Below are positions 56,765 through 64,000 of a stretch of 64,000 bases of DNA, one piece after another. A model generated the notes under the pieces. The model did not search any database. It worked only from the letters and a program-made list of their open reading frames with translations, and was not told the origin of the DNA. Both the position numbers and the translations under genes were made by a program. Origin of the DNA: Chryseobacterium sp. ISL-80 (GTDB lineage: Bacteria; Bacillota; Bacilli; Bacillales; Cytobacillaceae); assembly GCA_018613055.1 (NCBI GenBank), contig JAGGQZ010000003.1, positions 62,001 through 126,000 of the forward strand. The letters are read 5' to 3'. The stretch's first letter is position 1. The number at the start of each line of letters is the position of its first letter.

Positions 56765-57466
56765 GTGGAGCAAACATTAAAAATTACAAGTGTTTTGTCT
56801 GATCCAACGCGTTACTATATTTATCAATACATCACAAAAAGGCATAAAGATGTGACTGTACAGGAAATCGCCGACAATTTTGAAATTCACCCAAATGTGG
56901 CAAGATTGCATTTATCAAAACTCGAAGATGTGAACATGCTGATTTCGGAGACAAAAAAGACGGGCAAGGGTGGACGTCCTAGCAGACTATACCGCTTGTC
57001 AGATGAAGTCATCCAGCTGCACTTCCCTTTCCGTGATTATCAGCTTCTGTCAAAAATCGCCATGACGACAATGATGTCACTTGGTGAAGCAGGAAAGAAC
57101 GCTTTGTATATGACGGGAAAGCGATTTGGCGCAGAACTCATGGAACAGGAGATCTCACGCCATCCGCAAATGTCAGAAGAAATGACATTCGAACATAAAC
57201 TGAACTCAATCAAAAATGCTGCTACGCTTGCTGGTTTCTATCCAGAGTTCGAACCTAATAGTGAGAAGACAAAAATTTATTTCCAGATTTTCAACTGCCC
57301 TTTCAAGGAAGTTGCCATGGAACATACTGAAACAGTGTGCAATATGCATTATGAGTTTTTGCGCGGCATGTTCGAATCCCTGTTTGGGGAAATTGAACTG
57401 ATTGAAAAAGAAAATATGTTCACAGGCTGTGACTCTTGTTCATACCAGGCTGTTATCGCACAATAA
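56765..57466 (+). CDS. SufR-like winged-helix regulator with a cysteine cluster
   Basis: A 233-residue DNA-binding protein. Residues 5-75 form an ArsR/DeoR-type winged helix (LSDPTRYYIYQYI, IHPNVARLHLSKLE, GRPSRLYRL). The C-terminal region has Cys178, Cys192, Cys222 and Cys225 in NCPF, VCNMHYEFLRG and GCDSC. The spacing is similar to the Fe-S-binding cysteines of SufR. Start is GTG 56765 after GAGGTG. The target is unknown; an autoregulatory site is likely. It is followed by yqgY. Confidence 0.75.
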   Translation: MEQTLKITSVLSDPTRYYIYQYITKRHKDVTVQEIADNFEIHPNVARLHLSKLEDVNMLISETKKTGKGGRPSRLYRLSDEVIQLHFPFRDYQLLSKIAMTTMMSLGEAGKNALYMTGKRFGAELMEQEISRHPQMSEEMTFEHKLNSIKNAATLAGFYPEFEPNSEKTKIYFQIFNCPFKEVAMEHTETVCNMHYEFLRGMFESLFGEIELIEKENMFTGCDSCSYQAVIAQ

Positions 57467-57545
57467 TCAATCCTTGTTTACTTTTCACTCCACTTTACTT
57501 TATAATATGATAGTGATGGACATGTAGGGTAAAGGAGGGATATCT

Positions 57546-57791
57546 TTGGATCGTATGTACAGAGTTTTAGGATTCTGGACGGGAATCTTTGCTGTCATGT
57601 TTTTCTTGGGTGACATGTATACAACGTCCTTGATTTTCTTTGGTCAAACTGGATTTTTCTTGCTTTTAAGTTACTTGAAACTGTCTGAGCGTATGTACAT
57701 TTACGTCTTCGGCGCATACTTAACGGTTTTCTTTGCAGGTTTTACTTACTGGTCAACATTTATGATGCCACTAGGTGGAGCCGGACATTGA
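57546..57791 (+). CDS. yqgY: DUF2626 membrane protein YqgY
   Basis: An 81-residue protein with three hydrophobic segments. The typical RVLGFWTGIFAVMFFLGDMY opening and the YWSTFMMPLGGAGH end identify the DUF2626 family. The start is TTG, after GGAGGG. Function unknown. Confidence 0.88.
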   Translation: MDRMYRVLGFWTGIFAVMFFLGDMYTTSLIFFGQTGFFLLLSYLKLSERMYIYVFGAYLTVFFAGFTYWSTFMMPLGGAGH

Positions 57792-57809
57792 TCGATTGTG
57801 CATGCTCAA

Positions 57810-57842
57810 ATAAAAAAAGCGATGGTCATCCATCGCTTTTTT
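57810..57842. terminator. Bidirectional terminator after yqgY
   Basis: AAAGCGATGG and CCATCGCTTT arms with a 4-nt loop, T7 after and A7 before. It also ends the convergent methyltransferase gene. Confidence 0.9.
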
Positions 57843-58942
57843 TATTTTGCCTGGAATAATTTTTTCGCCGGATCCCCCAGGCCTTTCCCCTGGATGACAA
57901 CATCAAATGACTGGCTGATTCCGCCTGGCAGGATCAGACTCCGGATTGCGCGATTTCTCTTGCTTGCTTCGGAAAATGGATTCGGGTCTTGATGCTGCCC
58001 TAGTTCCTCGAGGAGGCCAGCAGCAATCAGGAATTGATCCTGCCTCATTTTTTGAAGGAATTTGAGACCCCATGCTTCGCCAATATCTTTGAGAGCATCA
58101 AAATGCACGTGGCTGGTGAGATCCATCTCCCCAGGATGCTCCAGGATGTCATGGTGCATCTGATGATTGTAATAGCCTCTCAGGCTCCCTTTTCTCCGCG
58201 ATGGATGCATCCATTCATCTTTTGTATATCCGTAATCCACGGTCACCATCAAACCTTTATCCAGGTTTTCTGCTATCGAATGAATGAATGGTTCCATGGC
58301 AAGCGGAATTTCGATCCTTTGACCTTCAGCAAGCATGAATTGCTGATCATTTAGAAACTTAATAATCTCTTCATCAGAAACAGGAACTTTTATTTCTTTT
58401 AGTTGATCATCCTCACTGGCAACAAAAACCTCGTGCACGACGCCATCAATCTTTTCAACGACATGGACTGGAAAGGCATCAAATAACTCATTGGAAAAAA
58501 TCATTCCCTGATGCATTTCTGTTTCTGCATATGTATCACCATGCACGATCCTGACATTTTCAAGACCTGCCAGCTCTGCATGCTGCAGACTTCGATGATA
58601 AGGACTTTTTTCGACAATATAGTATGTCAGCGTTTCTGCGTTCAGTTCCCGCCAGCCTTCAATGAATGCCCGTGCAAAACGGCCGTTTCCTGCTCCGATT
58701 TCACAAACAGATGGCGGCACGTTGAGTACACCGTACTTTTTCGCATACCACTTCCCTATTAATTTGCCAAACACATCAGACACATTGCTTGATGTATAAA
58801 AATCCCCTTCCTTCCCAATTTTTTTGCGTTCCTTAATATAATAGCCTTCCTCTGGATGATAGAGTGCAAGCTGCATATAGTCCGCATATGTGATCATCTT
58901 TTTTGGCGAAGCTTCAATAAACTCTTTGATTATTTCTTTCAT
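57842..58942 (-). CDS. MidA-family (NDUFAF7-like) SAM-dependent methyltransferase
   Basis: A 366-residue class I methyltransferase. Residues 17-50 match the family opening (ITYADYMQLALYHPEEGYYIK), then GDFYTSSNVSDVFGKLIGKW, motif I CEIGAGNGRFA, and SNELFDAFPVHVV. The mitochondrial relative methylates an arginine of complex I. The bacterial substrate is unknown. The start overlaps no neighbour. It is upstream of the repeat element and yqgX. Confidence 0.85.
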   Translation of the reverse strand: MKEIIKEFIEASPKKMITYADYMQLALYHPEEGYYIKERKKIGKEGDFYTSSNVSDVFGKLIGKWYAKKYGVLNVPPSVCEIGAGNGRFARAFIEGWRELNAETLTYYIVEKSPYHRSLQHAELAGLENVRIVHGDTYAETEMHQGMIFSNELFDAFPVHVVEKIDGVVHEVFVASEDDQLKEIKVPVSDEEIIKFLNDQQFMLAEGQRIEIPLAMEPFIHSIAENLDKGLMVTVDYGYTKDEWMHPSRRKGSLRGYYNHQMHHDILEHPGEMDLTSHVHFDALKDIGEAWGLKFLQKMRQDQFLIAAGLLEELGQHQDPNPFSEASKRNRAIRSLILPGGISQSFDVVIQGKGLGDPAKKLFQAK

Positions 58943-59112
58943 AATGACTCCTTGAAAAGGGTTTTCACTATTGACATAGTGTATTCTTTATTATAAAGTT
59001 TTACTAGTAGCTTAACTATATCCCCTCCCATGATATGAATAGAACATCCCCCAGAAAAGCCCTTCTCAGCCGAGAAGGGTTTTTCTAGTTTATAAGTTTT
59101 TTTGAAAAATTC

Positions 59113-59298
59113 GGCTCTGTTAACCACGGCTGTTGATTTTCGTTCCAGGCGCTTCGCTTTCCGCGGGGCTGGCGCTGAGCCTCCTCGTCGCTTTGCTCCT
59201 GCGGGGTCTCACCTGACCAGCTGCGCCCGCAGGAGTCTACGCGCCTTCCACTACAATCAACAGGATTTTTAAAATCAACATTCAGCTTTAACAGAGCC
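59113..59298. repeat. Palindromic intergenic repeat element, short copy
   Basis: Core 59130-59263 has CTGTTGATT and AATCAACAG ends and matches the copy at 8991-9237. Beyond it, GGCTCTGTTAA (59113-59123) and TTAACAGAGCC (59288-59298) form an outer inverted repeat. The core can fold into a multi-branched hairpin (for example GCTCCTGCGGG with CCCGCAGGAG). It fills the gap between the methyltransferase gene and yqgX. Confidence 0.85.
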
Positions 59299-59303
59299 TA
59301 AAA

Positions 59304-59939
59304 TTAAAATCCATTTAAAAATGGATTGGAGTCCATTTCGATACCGATGGTCGTGGCTGGCCCATGTCCAGGCAGTACCTCGGTTTCCTCAGGCAATACC
59401 AGCAGTTTATCGTGAATGCTTTTGATTAACTGGTTATGGTTTCCTCCCGGCAAGTCAGTTCTTCCGATGCTTCCCTGAAACAGGGCATCTCCGGCCACGA
59501 CAAAATTCGCCTTTGGGAAGTAAAAGGATACACTCCCCGGGGAATGCCCTGGTGTCTCCAAAACTTCGAACTTGAAATTCCCGATGGACATCTCACCTTC
59601 ATCTTTGAACAAATAGTCCGCTGCTCTGGCTTTGATTGGCTCGTTCAGCATAAAGTGTTTCGATCCATTAAGTGCAGGATCGGTGAGCCAGTCTTTTTCT
59701 TTTTCATGGATAAAGACCTTAATGCCATACTTATCCCTTATTCTATCCACTGCACCGATATGGTCAAAATGTGCGTGTGTCAATACAATCGCTTCAGGCT
59801 TAAGTTCAAGCTGTTCGATCACCGCAGTCAACTTCCTTGGGTTTTCACCAGGATCCACAATCAGGCATGATTGACTTTCATCATAAACGACATAACAATT
59901 CGTCTGCAAAGGACCCAGGGGAATCTGTTTCCATTTCAT
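59304..59939 (-). CDS. yqgX: MBL-fold hydrolase YqgX
   Basis: Glyoxalase II-like metallo-beta-lactamase. The 211-residue product has the metal-binding HAHFDH motif (His55, His57, Asp59, His60), His in ETPGHSPGSV, Asp in VAGDALFQGSIGRTD, and PGHGPATTIG. In B. subtilis it is a bacillithiol-dependent or persulfide-handling candidate, but the exact substrate is not known to me. Confidence 0.9.
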   Translation of the reverse strand: MKWKQIPLGPLQTNCYVVYDESQSCLIVDPGENPRKLTAVIEQLELKPEAIVLTHAHFDHIGAVDRIRDKYGIKVFIHEKEKDWLTDPALNGSKHFMLNEPIKARAADYLFKDEGEMSIGNFKFEVLETPGHSPGSVSFYFPKANFVVAGDALFQGSIGRTDLPGGNHNQLIKSIHDKLLVLPEETEVLPGHGPATTIGIEMDSNPFLNGF

Positions 59940-60104
59940 TGTAAGCAGCCTCCGCTTCTATTGGTAATATGTATGTTTTTATTCTACACTAATGTAAGCT
60001 ATGTTTTAAGGATTTGATAAGAAAGCAAAGCACAGTTGTCTGCCGGGAAGAGCCGGTTAATAAATTTCAAGACTGATCTTTCTAATTTGATAAGGAGAAG
60101 ATAA

Positions 60105-60584
60105 ATGAATTTTGTCATTGCAACAGAAGCAAACCCTTTTATTGCGGAGCTGCCCGATTTTAAGGAAGTACTTATGCAAGTTGCTCCACCGCATCTCATT
60201 TATAAGAATTTCTATATATATATCGAGCAAAAGGATGCAGATGAAGCGATTGGATTACTCAGGGAAGCGGACTTGCTTGAATCAACACATCTCCTGGTCA
60301 AAACAGAAGGCAGCCCCGGAGAAGATTTTTTCGACTATGGTTTCCATGTGGATGGCGCAACCTGTCTATTCGCTGATGAACTATCAGCGTTCCGATTTTT
60401 GGATGGCAATGGACTGCAAATGGAGATGGCCCTGATTCAGTTGGAGGAACATCTAATATTTAAGGCTGCAAATGGAATTTATTTTGCGGCGAACCACTAT
60501 ACTGAACTAATAATGGGTATAGTAAAAGCATATGGAGTAAAAGTTGAATTTTTAGACCTCGACAAATGGTGTAAAAAAATATAA
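60105..60584 (+). CDS. Hypothetical protein, cytosolic
   Basis: A 159-residue soluble protein with an acidic composition. The start follows AAGGAG. No motif recognised. The pattern (short beta strands, helix LFADELSAFRFLD) is compatible with an alpha/beta fold. It is flanked by yqgX and yqgW and may be a lineage-specific insert. Confidence 0.7.
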   Translation: MNFVIATEANPFIAELPDFKEVLMQVAPPHLIYKNFYIYIEQKDADEAIGLLREADLLESTHLLVKTEGSPGEDFFDYGFHVDGATCLFADELSAFRFLDGNGLQMEMALIQLEEHLIFKAANGIYFAANHYTELIMGIVKAYGVKVEFLDLDKWCKKI

Positions 60585-60699
60585 AATAAAAAACGAGTGT
60601 ATGCTTGTCATTACATACAGGCTGCCGCCTAAATTACAACCAAACATTTTTTCAAAGAACAGACTTAATGTCTGCCTAATTTATGAAGGGGGCTTTATC

Positions 60700-60873
60700 A
60701 TGGGATTGGCAATTGTTTTCGCTTTAGTTACTCTGCTAGCCGGTTATGCAACTTTCTCGGCACTTAAAAACAAAAACATTCTTGGAATCATATTCGGCGG
60801 AGGAACATTCCTCGTTATTGGCTGGTTCACAGTCATGACAGTCCTTAACCACGGATTCCCGACAGCACACTAA
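60700..60873 (+). CDS. yqgW: DUF2759 small membrane protein YqgW
   Basis: A 57-residue protein with two membrane helices. The GLAIVFALVTLLAGYATFSALKNKN pattern and the NHGFPTAH end match the DUF2759/YqgW family. ATG 60700 follows GAAGGGGG. An earlier in-frame ATG (60601) adds 33 residues without a ribosome binding site and was rejected. Function unknown. Confidence 0.85.
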   Translation: MGLAIVFALVTLLAGYATFSALKNKNILGIIFGGGTFLVIGWFTVMTVLNHGFPTAH

Positions 60874-60884
60874 TTCAATCACAA

Positions 60885-60918
60885 TAAAAGACCACCTTTG
60901 TCAGGTGGTCTTTTATAT
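60885..60918. terminator. Bidirectional terminator between yqgW and yqgV
   Basis: AAAAGACCACCT and AGGTGGTCTTTT perfect arms with a 4-nt loop; serves both convergent genes. Confidence 0.9.
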
Positions 60919-60927
60919 TTATATGGT

Positions 60928-61242
60928 CTATTGCTTAAGCAATTCGTTAACCCTGTTGACTTTATCCTCCATCTTTCTTTTTACATCCCGCCTGTCATCG
61001 ATCCGGATATTAGTGGCCACTCGCTGAATACCCTTATTGAACGGTGCTTCATGGATTGCCTGGACTACTTCAAATAATACAGGCAGTTCTCCCTCAATCA
61101 AGGTATTCATCGGCGTGAGCTGATAACGGATTTTGCCCTGCTCTTCATAATTTTTTAGGATGCGCTGGATATCAGCCACATAGGAACTGACACTAGGTGT
61201 CTGAGTTCCGATTGGAATTACTGTTACATCTACAATTGCCAT
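60928..61242 (-). CDS. yqgV: Thiamine-binding/MTH1187-family protein YqgV
   Basis: A 104-residue ferredoxin-like protein of the UPF0045/MTH1187 family. It has the typical MAIVDVTVIPIGTQTPSVSSYVADIQ and MNTLIEGEL motifs. Some members bind thiamine or a precursor. The start follows AGGAGAG. It is 24 bp downstream of yqgU. Confidence 0.88.
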   Translation of the reverse strand: MAIVDVTVIPIGTQTPSVSSYVADIQRILKNYEEQGKIRYQLTPMNTLIEGELPVLFEVVQAIHEAPFNKGIQRVATNIRIDDRRDVKRKMEDKVNRVNELLKQ

Positions 61243-61266
61243 TCTAATCTCTCCTTGCTGAACGAA

Positions 61267-62427
61267 TTATCGAACAATTTCAACGATTTCCTTCGTGTCG
61301 ATATTCAACACTCTTTCTAACTGGAAACCATACAGGCACATTTCACCGGAAGGCGAGCAGGAAAGTGGTTCATTTGCCAGTTCAGAGAAAATCATTTCTT
61401 CTTTATTCTCCCCTAAATGATACCTCATCAAGTCAAAACCGCCATCATAAAGATCTGCCTCTCCTTGCTCCTTTGCCCGCAGATACATAAAAGCCTTTCC
61501 ATCATCCATTAAATCATAAAAAGGAACAACCCATCCAGAGAAAGATGTCAGCAAAGGAGCGGTCAACCTCCCCGCAGGATGGATCCCGTCCCTGGTGAAG
61601 GTGTATAATCCAAATCCTGGATTTTCGCCTTCATCTACCTCGATCGTCAATAAATACTTTCCAATTGAATCAAATTGATATACGTCCTCAAACAATGTTT
61701 CGGAATGATCCCCGCTGACAGAAAAAGATTTCAATGGCGCCTTTAACGATATTTCATTCTCATTCCATTGCTGATAGACAAGCACATCCTCCGAAATCCA
61801 CCTGACAAATGGCTCAGGCAAATGGAGTGCCTTCAGGCTGTTCTCCTTTAGATCCAGTAAATACGTGTTGAAATCCCATTCTTCTGTAAAAGCAGATACA
61901 ACAAGCAAATCGTCATTGAATGGATTCCATTCAAAGGTCAATTCATATGATTCGATTTTCCCTGAATACAATTCCTTGCCTGATAAATCGATGACAGTCA
62001 GTACTGCTTCATCAGATGCGGAACTGTGAATCAAAACCTTATCCTTTTTTGGACTGATCTCAGCCGTGATGATTGGCTGGCTGCTTTTGTACAGCGATGT
62101 GGCTTGACCTGTTATTAGGCTGTATGAATAAAGAATTGAACTGTTTTCGTTTATATTTGAAATATAAAGTATCTCTGTATTGCTCAGCCATCCTGAAACC
62201 TTATTAAATTCCTCTTGCCTGCCTAGCTTGATGGGAATGACCTCGGAACCTAGAAAGGACATCCCTGGAGTTTCTTTAATGCGGTCAAGGCTATGGCCGG
62301 CTGTTTTGTGGAGTGATACATCCAGCTGCTGAGAGCACCCGGAAAGGATGAATGCAGAAGTGACAATGATGAATATGACCCATCTGACATAAGGTGTTTG
62401 ATATGTATTCTCCTTCAATTGTTCCAC
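61267..62427 (-). CDS. yqgU: YqgU-like lipoprotein
   Basis: A 386-residue secreted lipoprotein. Lipobox LSGC at about residues 28-31 follows a hydrophobic segment (VIFIIVTSAFI). The body is a repetitive beta-propeller-like series of strands, as in WD40/TolB-like proteins, without a clear catalytic motif. Start GTG 62427, seven bases after GGTGG; a TTG three codons later is possible. Function unknown. Confidence 0.85.
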   Translation of the reverse strand: MEQLKENTYQTPYVRWVIFIIVTSAFILSGCSQQLDVSLHKTAGHSLDRIKETPGMSFLGSEVIPIKLGRQEEFNKVSGWLSNTEILYISNINENSSILYSYSLITGQATSLYKSSQPIITAEISPKKDKVLIHSSASDEAVLTVIDLSGKELYSGKIESYELTFEWNPFNDDLLVVSAFTEEWDFNTYLLDLKENSLKALHLPEPFVRWISEDVLVYQQWNENEISLKAPLKSFSVSGDHSETLFEDVYQFDSIGKYLLTIEVDEGENPGFGLYTFTRDGIHPAGRLTAPLLTSFSGWVVPFYDLMDDGKAFMYLRAKEQGEADLYDGGFDLMRYHLGENKEEMIFSELANEPLSCSPSGEMCLYGFQLERVLNIDTKEIVEIVR

Positions 62428-62599
62428 TCCTACACCACCTTTTTGACAATGTATATATCTGTACGTTGAGAACAGCTAAATGTTTCAATGATTTTTGAAA
62501 AATCCAATAAAATTTACATTTGGTACAGTCATTGATGATAACATACACCTCTTTAAGTAAAAACTCAATTTTAAAATACACAAGGCAATCTTTCCATAA

Positions 62600-62632
62600 C
62601 AAAAACCTGCGCCCCAGGGTCGCAGGTTTTTA
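62600..62632 (-). terminator. Terminator of the LTA synthase gene
   Basis: AAAACCTGCGACC and GGCGCAGGTTTT-type arms followed by T-rich sequence on the minus strand. It lies 10 bp from the stop codon. Confidence 0.8.
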
Positions 62633-62641
62633 ACAGGTTAT

Positions 62642-64000
62642 TTACTCTTTGGAATTCGGATCAGATAGATCCTTGCCTTCATTTTGCTCACCATAGAATC
62701 TCAGTAAATCTCCATAAATAATTTTATCGGAGTATCCAAGTTCATTATCTGCAGCTTCAAAATATGGTGCGCACGCTTCCTGATCTGTCGGTTCACCTGT
62801 GGCTTTATCAAAGCAGGTCTCACGAGTAAAGACATGATCCTTGGTGATGAAGCTGCCATCGCGAAGAACAGCAAAGTCACGGCGGTCCTTGGCGAACAGG
62901 TCAGATCCGAAATCGATATTATTCTTAGTGTCGATTCCCAGCAAATGCAGGATTGTCGGTTTGATGTCGATCTGTCCTCCGACCGTTGTCATTGTCTTGC
63001 CCTCTTGCCCAGGGATGTGAATGATCAACGGCACCTTTTGCAGCTGTGTGCTTTCAAATGGCGTGATTTCCTTGCCAAGATACTCACTCATCGCCTTATT
63101 ATGGTTATCAGATATTCCATAATGGTCTCCGTAAAGAATAATGATCGAATCTTCATATAAGCCTTCATCTTTTAATTTCTGGATGAACTGCTTAATGGCT
63201 TCATCCTCATACCTGACAGTCGGAAAATAATTGTTGACTGTCTTGTCATTAGACGTGTATGGCGGTATAAATTGATCTTCTTCATTCAATTCGAATGGGA
63301 AATGGTTTGTCAATGTGATGAACTTCGAATAGAACGGCTTTGGCATCGCCTTCAAGTGATCAACGGACTGCTGCAGGAAGTCAATATCCTTCAATCCCCA
63401 GCCAACGGAATTCTCTTCATTCACCTCGTAATCCGGCAGCGAGTAGAACCGCTGATATCCTAATGATTGATACATAATGTCCCGGTTCCAGAAGCTCTTG
63501 TTGTTCGCATGCAAGGAAGCGGTGAAATAGCCATTTTCATTCAGGATTTCAGGTGTAGCGGTATATTCATTTCCAGAGTGCGTAAAGAAGACTGCCCCTC
63601 GGCTTAATGGATACAGGGAGTTTTCCACCAGGAATTCAGAATCTGAAGTCTTTCCCTGGCCCGTCTGGTGATAAAAATTATTGAAGTAATAACTTTCTTT
63701 GATGAAATCATTCAGGAATGGCGTAATTTCCTGTCCATTTACGGTTTGATTAATAACAAATTCCTGTGTCGATTCCAGCGAAATCAGGATGACGTTTTTG
63801 CCTTTTGCGATTCCAAACATCTCATCATTCGGCGGCAGATAGTTTGCTCGCACATAGTTGTCGATGTCAGCCAGTTCACTGCCGTCGGCCATTGCTCGCT
63901 GGGCAGAAGACTTCGACTGCAGGAATGCATCATAGAGATGGTAATTGTATGTTCCAATATTCTTGACGAGCATTTCTCTGTCGAAAGTCCTCGTCAAGAG
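62642..64000 (-). CDS. Lipoteichoic acid synthase family protein (5' end outside window)
   Basis: Sulfatase-fold enzyme that transfers glycerol phosphate from phosphatidylglycerol to lipoteichoic acid. The extracellular catalytic domain is complete: [11 protein letters not shown] (metal Glu), catalytic Thr in [14 protein letters not shown], and [14 protein letters not shown]. About 453 codons are in the window. The membrane domain (around 200 residues) lies beyond the right edge. The place next to yqgU suggests yqgS, but ltaS cannot be ruled out. Confidence 0.88.
   Translation of the reverse strand, partial: LLTRTFDREMLVKNIGTYNYHLYDAFLQSKSSAQRAMADGSELADIDNYVRANYLPPNDEMFGIAKGKNVILISLESTQEFVINQTVNGQEITPFLNDFIKESYYFNNFYHQTGQGKTSDSEFLVENSLYPLSRGAVFFTHSGNEYTATPEILNENGYFTASLHANNKSFWNRDIMYQSLGYQRFYSLPDYEVNEENSVGWGLKDIDFLQQSVDHLKAMPKPFYSKFITLTNHFPFELNEEDQFIPPYTSNDKTVNNYFPTVRYEDEAIKQFIQKLKDEGLYEDSIIILYGDHYGISDNHNKAMSEYLGKEITPFESTQLQKVPLIIHIPGQEGKTMTTVGGQIDIKPTILHLLGIDTKNNIDFGSDLFAKDRRDFAVLRDGSFITKDHVFTRETCFDKATGEPTDQEACAPYFEAADNELGYSDKIIYGDLLRFYGEQNEGKDLSDPNSKE

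Noticed and set aside
58939-59127. 62-codon ORF on the minus strand
   Set aside because: It overlaps the methyltransferase start and the edge of the repeat element, with no ribosome binding site or family resemblance.

Overview
The window reads as chromosomal DNA of an endospore-forming member of the Bacillaceae (moderate GC, strong GGAGG ribosome binding sites, complete spoIIIA operon, spo0A, spoIVB, splB). Most genes lie on the minus strand, and their order follows the Bacillus subtilis bkd-spo0A-recN-dxs-acc-spoIIIA-efp-gcv-comG-yqg region closely, so most names rest on family recognition plus conserved order. All of this was read by eye; no database search was run.

Layout. 1-6.4 kb: branched-chain keto acid operon (lpdV, buk, bcd, ptb) with a sigma-54 promoter and its activator bkdR. 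6.5-10.6 kb: yqzF, yqiK, a YycC-like peptide, spo0A, spoIVB. 10.7-22.8 kb: recN, argR, tlyA-type methylase, dxs, ispA, xseBA, folD, nusB, yqhY, accCB. 23-24.5 kb: a lone chemoreceptor on the plus strand. 24.5-29.7 kb: spoIIIAA-AH. 29.8-38 kb: small accessory genes, efp, yqhT, aroQ, yqhR, yqhP, yqhO, splB and a DUF1646 transporter. 38.1-41.9 kb: adenosylcobalamin-dependent ribonucleotide reductase nrdJ, interrupted by a 1199-nt group I intron that encodes an endonuclease. 42.2-51.4 kb: lipM, yqhL, gcvPB-gcvPA-gcvT behind a tandem glycine riboswitch, yqhH, yqhG, yqzE. 51.4-56 kb: aroK and comGA-GG. 56-64 kb: tRNA-Gln, mgsR, a SufR-like regulator, yqgY, a MidA-type methyltransferase, yqgX, yqgW, yqgV, yqgU and the 3' part of an LTA-synthase gene.

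How the genes work together. The bkd operon turns branched-chain amino acids into fatty acid primers, and accBC supplies malonyl-CoA. The gcv genes and lipM connect through lipoylation of GcvH. folD and the gcv genes both handle one-carbon folates. spo0A, spoIVB, spoIIIA and splB span sporulation from initiation to outgrowth. comG builds the DNA-uptake pseudopilus.

Most notable signals: (1) the nrdJ intron, which separates the codons of the catalytic Cys and Glu, has a mappable P1/P10, and carries a PD-(D/E)XK-like endonuclease; (2) a 52-bp-period hairpin repeat family present as arrays at two loci 23 kb apart; (3) a palindromic intergenic element in two copies, one of which has acquired internal hairpins; (4) three operon genes (comGA, comGG, spoIIIAD) that appear to start at ATT or ATA; (5) probable operators for NrdR, FapR, Spo0A and BkdR.
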